9,832 bases of DNA, taken from the NCBI GenBank assembly GCA_017453765.1, contig JAFTEG010000042.1, positions 1-9,832 on the forward strand, given 5' to 3'. Source of the stretch: Selenomonadaceae bacterium (GTDB taxonomy: Bacteria; Bacillota; Negativicutes; Selenomonadales; Selenomonadaceae). The first letter of the stretch is position 1, and each line of letters opens with the position of its first letter. Below, piece after piece: positions 5,744 through 9,832 of the stretch. Both the position numbers and the translations under genes were made by a program. Below the pieces are notes generated by a model. It did no database searches. It saw nothing but the letters and a program-made list of their open reading frames with translations, and was not told the origin of the DNA.

Positions 5744-5768
5744 CTTTTATGTTCTTTTTTATGCCGCA

Positions 5769-5797
5769 ATGATAACACAAACAAAACAAATTGGCAA
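5769..5797 (-). promoter_or_regulatory. Antisense RNA promoter of module B (P1)
   Basis: TTGCCA (5797-5792), a 17-base spacer and TATCAT (5774-5769) on the minus strand. It is nearly identical to the module A copy at 3737-3765, and the conserved stretch ends with the -35 box. No terminator lies between it and the GGDEF stop, so readthrough from that gene could also feed the antisense RNA. Confidence 0.65.
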
Positions 5798-5808
5798 GAA
5801 ATTTTTAT

Positions 5809-5855
5809 CTAATCTAATTTTAACGCCTTAATCTAATTTTAACACCTTAATCTAA
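5809..5855. repeat. 19-bp tandem repeat at the GGDEF 3' end
   Basis: The unit TTAATCTAATTTTAACACC (5828-5846) is preceded by a 17/19 copy (5809-5827) and followed by a partial copy (from 5847) that holds the last codons, Leu-Asp-stop, of the GGDEF gene. Read on the minus strand, each copy again contains TTAGATTA. It looks like replication slippage around the stop codon. Confidence 0.65.
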
Positions 5856-7697
5856 GTTTGATTCTTTAAAAAATGTCGCGCAGTTGCCTTCAACCTTTTT
5901 ACTTTCGTACGTCACCGAATCTGCGCGCTTGTACAATTCGGCGAAAGACATTTTATCATCAGCCTTGAAAAACGCCGCACCTAAGCTGATATTAATTTTC
6001 CTGTCGCCGAGCTCCGGTATGTCAATCTTGTCAATAAAACCGAAAAGCCGGTTTATAACAATTCGCCCGTGCTCTTCGTCGGTAATGCCGATAGCGTACG
6101 TCGCAAATTCGTCGCCGCCGAGTCGCATGACGATATCACTGTTTCTAAAAGTTTTTTTCAGACAATCGGCAATGGCAATTATAACTTTGTCGCCGACGTC
6201 GTGTCCGTAGTTGTCATTGATAGACTTGAATTTATCGGCGTCCATCATGCAAAACATACCCTGCTTGCCGTTCGCAATTAAATCGGTGATAGCTTTTTCG
6301 CCGCTGCCTCTGTTACGCAACTTCGTCATGGCGTCCGTCTCGGAAAGGTATTGTAACTGATGCTCGCGCTGTTTTTCTTCGTCTATTAACTCAATGGCAA
6401 AAACCGTTTCGCTGACGCCGGTTTTTTTGTCAAGCTCGCCTGTCATAAAGTACGCCTTGCACCAGCCGTATTGCTTGATTAAAAATTCGCGGTAAATCAC
6501 ATTTTTATCTTTCATTCGATTCGGCAACGTCTTGAAGTCGACAAACTCCAGCATTATGTCTAATTCGTCGTCAACCGTCATTTCTTTAACCGCGTGCTTA
6601 AGCTTTTCCTCCGCCCTTTCGCCGTCGTAGAGTATGAAAAGTTGAAATTCCGGATTTTTGCTGAGTTCGTAGATATAATTATTTTTCAAGTCAATCAAGT
6701 GCATTGAAACATATAAACCGGCGTGACTGGCAATTCCGTGCTTTTTAGCCGACGTTTCAATAGCCTTTTGCTCCTTACGCAAACTTTCATGTATAAATGT
6801 TAAAAGTATTGTCAACGCAATTACAAAGCCGACCGTCATGTAAAGTATCACGTTGGAAAAGGCGCTCTGCATTTCGTTGCCTTCGCGCTGAATTACAAGG
6901 TACCAATCAAAGGCGGGAATGTAGCGTGTAATTATATAGCCGTCTTTAATTTTTTTAATTATGAAGGGATTGTCCGGCTGGTATGACAGAATGCTTTCAA
7001 AGTTCACCTTTTCAATTTTGGAGGCGTCAGTGTCAACCTGCACTACGCCGTTTCTGTTTACAAGGTTAATTTTAATGTTGTAGTGCTGCTCATCTTCCGC
7101 GATTAATTTTTGCAAAACTTCCATGCCGATACCGACGCCGCAAATACCCAACAAATTGCCGTCGCTGTCTTTGATTTTCGCGTTGACAAAAACTTCCAAG
7201 TTCATTTTATTTGCCTCGTCCGTGTCAACGTGTAAAAGGTAGTCGGCATTTTGACTTGCCGTGTACTTGTACCAAACATCGTGCGGGTCATTTTCCAAAT
7301 CAAGCCGCTTAATAAAACCGGTGGCATGCCAATAATTTTTTGACGCGTCCGATACAAGAAAAACCGACGTGCAATTCAACCTGTCACGAATCATTTTTAA
7401 ATAGTTCGTCATAATGTAGGTTTCTTCTGATTCGGAGCGGGTAAGTTCAGTTTGCAAATTCTGCTGTAAAAAAATATCGTTGGAAATGGTACGCGACAGC
7501 ATTACCGGTTTCATCAACTCTTGCCTAATGTCGTCGTAAACGTCCGACGCAATGACGTGAATCATTTCTTCATCGTGGCGCGTTATGACTTCTCTCAATA
7601 TGTAGCACGTTATTGAAATGGACAGCACCGACGCTAGGGCGATTATGATTATGACCATTTTTGAAATGCTTTTTGTTTCGATTAAATACCGTCTCAC
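5847..7697 (-). CDS. Membrane Cache-GGDEF diguanylate cyclase
   Basis: Makes the second messenger cyclic di-GMP from two GTP, probably in response to an extracellular ligand. Of 616 residues, 12-36 are a membrane segment and 40-280 an extracytoplasmic double-Cache (PDC) sensor, with typical late-Cache text at 177-192 (DSDGNLLGICGVGIGM) and 258-270. Residues 281-303 are a second membrane segment, about 325-440 a cytoplasmic PAS-like linker, and 452-612 the GGDEF domain. Catalytic motifs are intact: DAMTKLRNR 455-463, DADKFKSINDNYGHD 486-500 and GGDEF 527-531. The inhibitory-site RNSD (518-521) sits five residues before GGDEF, so product feedback is expected. There is no EAL or HD-GYP domain. 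The GTG start at 7697 has AGGTGG at 7710-7705, seven bases upstream. It lies 130 bases after the chemotaxis gene with no clear terminator between, so co-transcription is likely. Confidence 0.95.
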   Translation of the reverse strand: MRRYLIETKSISKMVIIIIALASVLSISITCYILREVITRHDEEMIHVIASDVYDDIRQELMKPVMLSRTISNDIFLQQNLQTELTRSESEETYIMTNYLKMIRDRLNCTSVFLVSDASKNYWHATGFIKRLDLENDPHDVWYKYTASQNADYLLHVDTDEANKMNLEVFVNAKIKDSDGNLLGICGVGIGMEVLQKLIAEDEQHYNIKINLVNRNGVVQVDTDASKIEKVNFESILSYQPDNPFIIKKIKDGYIITRYIPAFDWYLVIQREGNEMQSAFSNVILYMTVGFVIALTILLTFIHESLRKEQKAIETSAKKHGIASHAGLYVSMHLIDLKNNYIYELSKNPEFQLFILYDGERAEEKLKHAVKEMTVDDELDIMLEFVDFKTLPNRMKDKNVIYREFLIKQYGWCKAYFMTGELDKKTGVSETVFAIELIDEEKQREHQLQYLSETDAMTKLRNRGSGEKAITDLIANGKQGMFCMMDADKFKSINDNYGHDVGDKVIIAIADCLKKTFRNSDIVMRLGGDEFATYAIGITDEEHGRIVINRLFGFIDKIDIPELGDRKINISLGAAFFKADDKMSFAELYKRADSVTYESKKVEGNCATFFKESNLD

Positions 7698-7765
7698 TTG
7701 CTCGCCACCTGTTCATTAAGTTGTAAAAAGTTAAAATGGATTTTTGTTTTATGAATTATTTTGAC

Positions 7766-7783
7766 TTACTTTTTCTTTGGCGC
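7766..7783. repeat. Short dispersed repeat, copy 1
   Basis: TTACTTTTTCTTTGGCGC in the gap between the chemotaxis and GGDEF genes differs by one inserted base from 9816-9832 at the right edge. On the minus strand both read GCGC(C)AAAGAAAAAGTAA, and both lie 3' of minus-strand coding sequence or in a short tail frame. The role is unknown. Confidence 0.5.
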
Positions 7784-7827
7784 AAAAGATTTTCAAGGTA
7801 CATCCGCGCCGTTTTTTATTTATTTCG

Positions 7828-9513
7828 TTAAACTTTAAATTTGCGAACTTCATTCTGTAATTTTTGTGCAAGCTCGGAAAGTTCATTTCCTGCCGTAGCC
7901 ATTTCGTGCATTGTAGCCGCCTGTTCCTGCGTCGCCGCTGAAATTGTCTGTGCGTCGTCCGCAGATTTTTGGCTGATTTTTTGTACAGACTCAATCGCAT
8001 TTAAAATCGCGTGGCTGGTACTGTTCACCGCGTCTATGTGTTGAATGGAGCGCTGTACATTTTCGTTTAACATATACACTTGCTCTTCAATAATTTTAAA
8101 CGCGTCGCCCGTCGCCAAAACCGATTCCGTGCCGTCCTTTACGCCAGCATTGCCCAATTTTATTTCGGCTACCGCGATTGCGGTTTCATTTTGAATTTGC
8201 GTTATCAACTCGGAAATATTTTTCGCCGCCGTCGCAGATTGCTCCGCCAACTTTCTGACTTCTTCCGATACAACCGCAAAACCCCTGCCGTGTTCACCGG
8301 CTCTTGCCGCCTCAATCGCCGCGTTGAGTGCAAGCAAGTTAGTTTGGTCAGCAATTTCAGAAATTGCGTCGACTATCGTGCCGATTTCCTTTGAACGCTC
8401 GCCTAAAGTGTTTACAACGTCCGCAGATTTATTAACCTGACTTTCAATCTTTTTAATCTGCTGTATCGCGAAGTCCACGGTTTCCTTGCCGTCCAGCGCT
8501 CTTTCGTGACTTGTTTTAGCCGCGTCGTCCATTTTCTGCGCGCTCTCGTGCAACTCTTTCATCTTGACGCCCATTTCGTCAACAATGCCCTGCAACTCTT
8601 CAACCGTGTTTGATTGTTGCGTCGCGTAGTCCGCCAACTCAACCGTACTGTCGGCAACGTTGTTAATGGATTCGGACGTTTGATCCGCGCTTGCCGTAAG
8701 CTCCTCTGATGACGCCGCAACTTTTTCACTTGCGTCCATAACGTCCTTTAAAATTACGCGCAGTTCCTTTTTCATTAAATTAACGTCGCGTGACAAAATT
8801 CCTATCTCATCTTCCGCCGTAACTTCCAAATCCGCAACCGCCAAATTGCCTTTCGACACTTCCTCCATTGCGTCCGATACGTGAACTAATCTGCTCATTT
8901 GCCTGCCGATTAATACCCAAGACAAGCCGCCGAATACCGCGATAATTACAATCATTGCCGCGATTATTGAAAATACCAACTTGTTCACAACGTCATTCAA
9001 AGATTTTGACGGCAAGCCTACGAATATCATACCGATTATTTGACCGCCGGCGTCTTTCATAGGCGAATAGGCGCAGTCAAATTTTTCACCCAGCACCTCT
9101 GCAACGCCGGTATAAAAATTTCCGCCGCGCAGTACTTCATTTATAATTTGGTCGGACGCCTTTGTACCGAGTGCACGTTTACCGCTTTTATCTTGCACGG
9201 TAGTAGCAGTGCGCGTGTCGCCTTGAAAGAAGGTTACGTGACCTTCGCAGACTTTGCCGAGATAGTCAACCAGTTCATTGTTTTCAGAAATTTTCACGTC
9301 ACCTTTGTAAAGTTGACCGTCCGCAATGCGCCAATCGCCGGGATAGCGATACTCCATAATCTCAATGATTGAATGGATATTTGAACGCGCACTTCTTTGC
9401 AATGCCACTTCCAAACCGTTTTTTGAACTTATGTAGCCTAACACGCCCATTGCAATGCATACAAAAATGATAACCGCATTAAAAGCCAAGACTGCCTTTG
9501 TCTGCAACCTCAT
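7828..9513 (-). CDS. Methyl-accepting chemotaxis protein with single Cache sensor
   Basis: A membrane receptor that signals through CheW/CheA to bias flagellar rotation. Of 561 residues, 7-29 are the first membrane segment. Residues 30-178 are a small extracytoplasmic sensor with the sCache_3/Cache_2 pattern ([12 protein letters not shown] 95-106, GKRALGT 111-117, [20 protein letters not shown] 149-168). Residues 179-203 are the second membrane segment, about 200-252 HAMP, and the rest a long coiled signalling domain. The hairpin tip 384-412 ([20 protein letters not shown] then RAGEHGRGF) is the conserved CheA/CheW contact. The protein ends EVRKFKV without the NWETF-type CheR tether. The ATG at 9513 has GGGAGGG at 9528-9522, eight bases upstream. 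It has its own promoter and is followed by the GGDEF gene. The ligand is unknown; related sensors bind small organic acids. Confidence 0.95.
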   Translation of the reverse strand: MRLQTKAVLAFNAVIIFVCIAMGVLGYISSKNGLEVALQRSARSNIHSIIEIMEYRYPGDWRIADGQLYKGDVKISENNELVDYLGKVCEGHVTFFQGDTRTATTVQDKSGKRALGTKASDQIINEVLRGGNFYTGVAEVLGEKFDCAYSPMKDAGGQIIGMIFVGLPSKSLNDVVNKLVFSIIAAMIVIIAVFGGLSWVLIGRQMSRLVHVSDAMEEVSKGNLAVADLEVTAEDEIGILSRDVNLMKKELRVILKDVMDASEKVAASSEELTASADQTSESINNVADSTVELADYATQQSNTVEELQGIVDEMGVKMKELHESAQKMDDAAKTSHERALDGKETVDFAIQQIKKIESQVNKSADVVNTLGERSKEIGTIVDAISEIADQTNLLALNAAIEAARAGEHGRGFAVVSEEVRKLAEQSATAAKNISELITQIQNETAIAVAEIKLGNAGVKDGTESVLATGDAFKIIEEQVYMLNENVQRSIQHIDAVNSTSHAILNAIESVQKISQKSADDAQTISAATQEQAATMHEMATAGNELSELAQKLQNEVRKFKV

Positions 9514-9573
9514 AATAAACGCCCTCCCGCACCTTCGCCTTTCAAAAGATTAAACCGGCGCCGACTTTGTTAC

Positions 9574-9602
9574 ATTAAATTTTCAGTTACATTTTATGAC
9601 AA
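9574..9602 (-). promoter_or_regulatory. Sigma-A promoter of the chemotaxis gene
   Basis: TTGTCA (9602-9597), a 17-base spacer and TTTAAT (9579-9574) on the minus strand, five of six matches in each box. The start would be near 9567, with a leader of about 54 bases that contains the palindrome CGGCGCCG (about 9556-9563). Confidence 0.6.
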
Positions 9603-9604
9603 AT

Positions 9605-9648
9605 TAAAAAAGGATACAAGGAAGAATTTGTTTTTCTTCCTCATATCC
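9605..9648 (-). terminator. Terminator of the upstream minus-strand transcript
   Basis: GGATA (9612-9616) and GGAAGAA (9620-9626) pair with TTCTTCC and TATCC (9644-9648), giving a long stem with a small internal loop. On the minus strand it is followed by a U-run (A-run 9606-9611). It insulates the chemotaxis gene from whatever lies beyond the right edge. Confidence 0.7.
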
Positions 9649-9720
9649 ATTAGCACGAAATATTTCGGCACGGCGTGAATTTATTTAGGTCGTGTTGAAT
9701 AACTCAAAAAACGTTGCAAA

Positions 9721-9832
9721 TTACGTAACAGCCGCAATTATGGCGGGGCGCACAAGGACGTGCGCCCGTCCGCGCAAGTCGCCGGACGCGACTTCTGCGG
9801 ACATGTTTCTTTTTGTTACTTTTTCTTTGCGC
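9721..9832. repeat. GC-rich double inverted repeat at the right edge
   Basis: Two strong hairpins lie side by side: GGGCGCAC/GTGCGCCC (9746-9753/9760-9767), and a longer one, 9768-9802, built from GTCCGC...GCGGAC and AAGTCGC/GCGACTT. Next to them, 9816-9832 repeats the sequence at 7766-7783. A minus-strand frame enters from the edge and ends with TAA at 9723-9721 (36 codons visible, starting RKEKVTKRNMSAEV). It could be the tail of a gene outside the window or an accidental frame across a dispersed REP-like element. No function is assigned. Confidence 0.45.

Larger units (their letters stand above)
5652..5762 (-). ncRNA. Predicted antisense RNA antitoxin of module B
   Basis: It would start near 5762 from the promoter at 5769-5797 and converge on the toxin gene. 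Its first 50 bases contain GTCACGTTACTC, an exact complement of 12 bases over the toxin ribosome-binding site and GTG start, and TAAGACTCC, complementary to 5541-5549 inside the coding region. It also overlaps the toxin mRNA terminator. The 3' end is uncertain: about 110 bases if the shared hairpin stops it, or about 360 bases (to 5397-5435) if not. The layout copies the RNA I/RNA II arrangement of the enterococcal par locus. Expression is not shown. Confidence 0.55.

Noticed and set aside
3425..5846. Insertion sequence or integron cassette around the glycosyltransferase
   Set aside because: No transposase, integrase, terminal inverted repeats or clear target-site duplication; the flanking direct copies are regulatory modules.
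7749..8000. Minus-strand frame running past the end of the chemotaxis gene
   Set aside because: It begins inside the chemotaxis gene in another frame with a basic, low-complexity translation; no start signal.
1..9832. CRISPR array, tRNA or rRNA genes
   Set aside because: No regularly spaced repeats, cloverleaf sequences or rRNA-like stretches were seen on either strand.

Overview
The window looks like chromosome from an anaerobic Firmicutes bacterium, most likely a Negativicutes (Selenomonas-like) lineage. This is inferred from strong Shine-Dalgarno sites, sigma-A-type promoters, intrinsic terminators, frequent GTG/TTG starts and a TRAP transporter with flagellar-type chemotaxis and c-di-GMP proteins. 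No rRNA or other taxonomic marker is present. All six large genes lie on the minus strand, so biological order runs from high to low coordinates.

Right part (about 9832-5847). The edge carries GC-rich inverted repeats and a terminator. A promoter then drives a single-Cache methyl-accepting chemotaxis protein. Next comes a membrane-bound Cache-GGDEF diguanylate cyclase with intact catalytic and inhibitory motifs. Both are extracellular-ligand sensors.

Middle (about 5846-3425). A glycosyltransferase-like gene (DUF4422 C-terminal domain) contains a run of nine G on its coding strand. A slip of one base either way gives a stop within a few codons, which suggests a phase-variable switch. The gene is flanked by two related non-coding modules. 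Module B (about 5340-5800) holds an unannotated 32-codon plus-strand gene for a small hydrophobic, basic-tailed peptide. It has its own promoter, a 5' stem-loop and a terminator. A converging minus-strand promoter should make a small RNA whose 5' region can pair with the peptide's ribosome-binding site and start codon through a direct repeat. This layout matches type I toxin-antitoxin systems of the Fst/par kind. Module A (about 3440-3766) keeps the promoters and terminators but only the last codons of the peptide gene, so it looks like a decayed copy. Each module also carries a near-identical minus-strand promoter, one reading the glycosyltransferase and the other the TRAP operon.

Left part (3424-1). 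A compact operon encodes a fused TRAP transporter permease, a 210-residue FtsZ/tubulin-fold protein with a degenerate nucleotide-binding loop, and an MTAP-family purine nucleoside phosphorylase cut by the window edge. The phosphorylase has residues typical of 6-oxopurine enzymes where MTA phosphorylases have others. A nucleoside or purine link for the transporter is possible but unproven; no substrate-binding protein gene is in the window.
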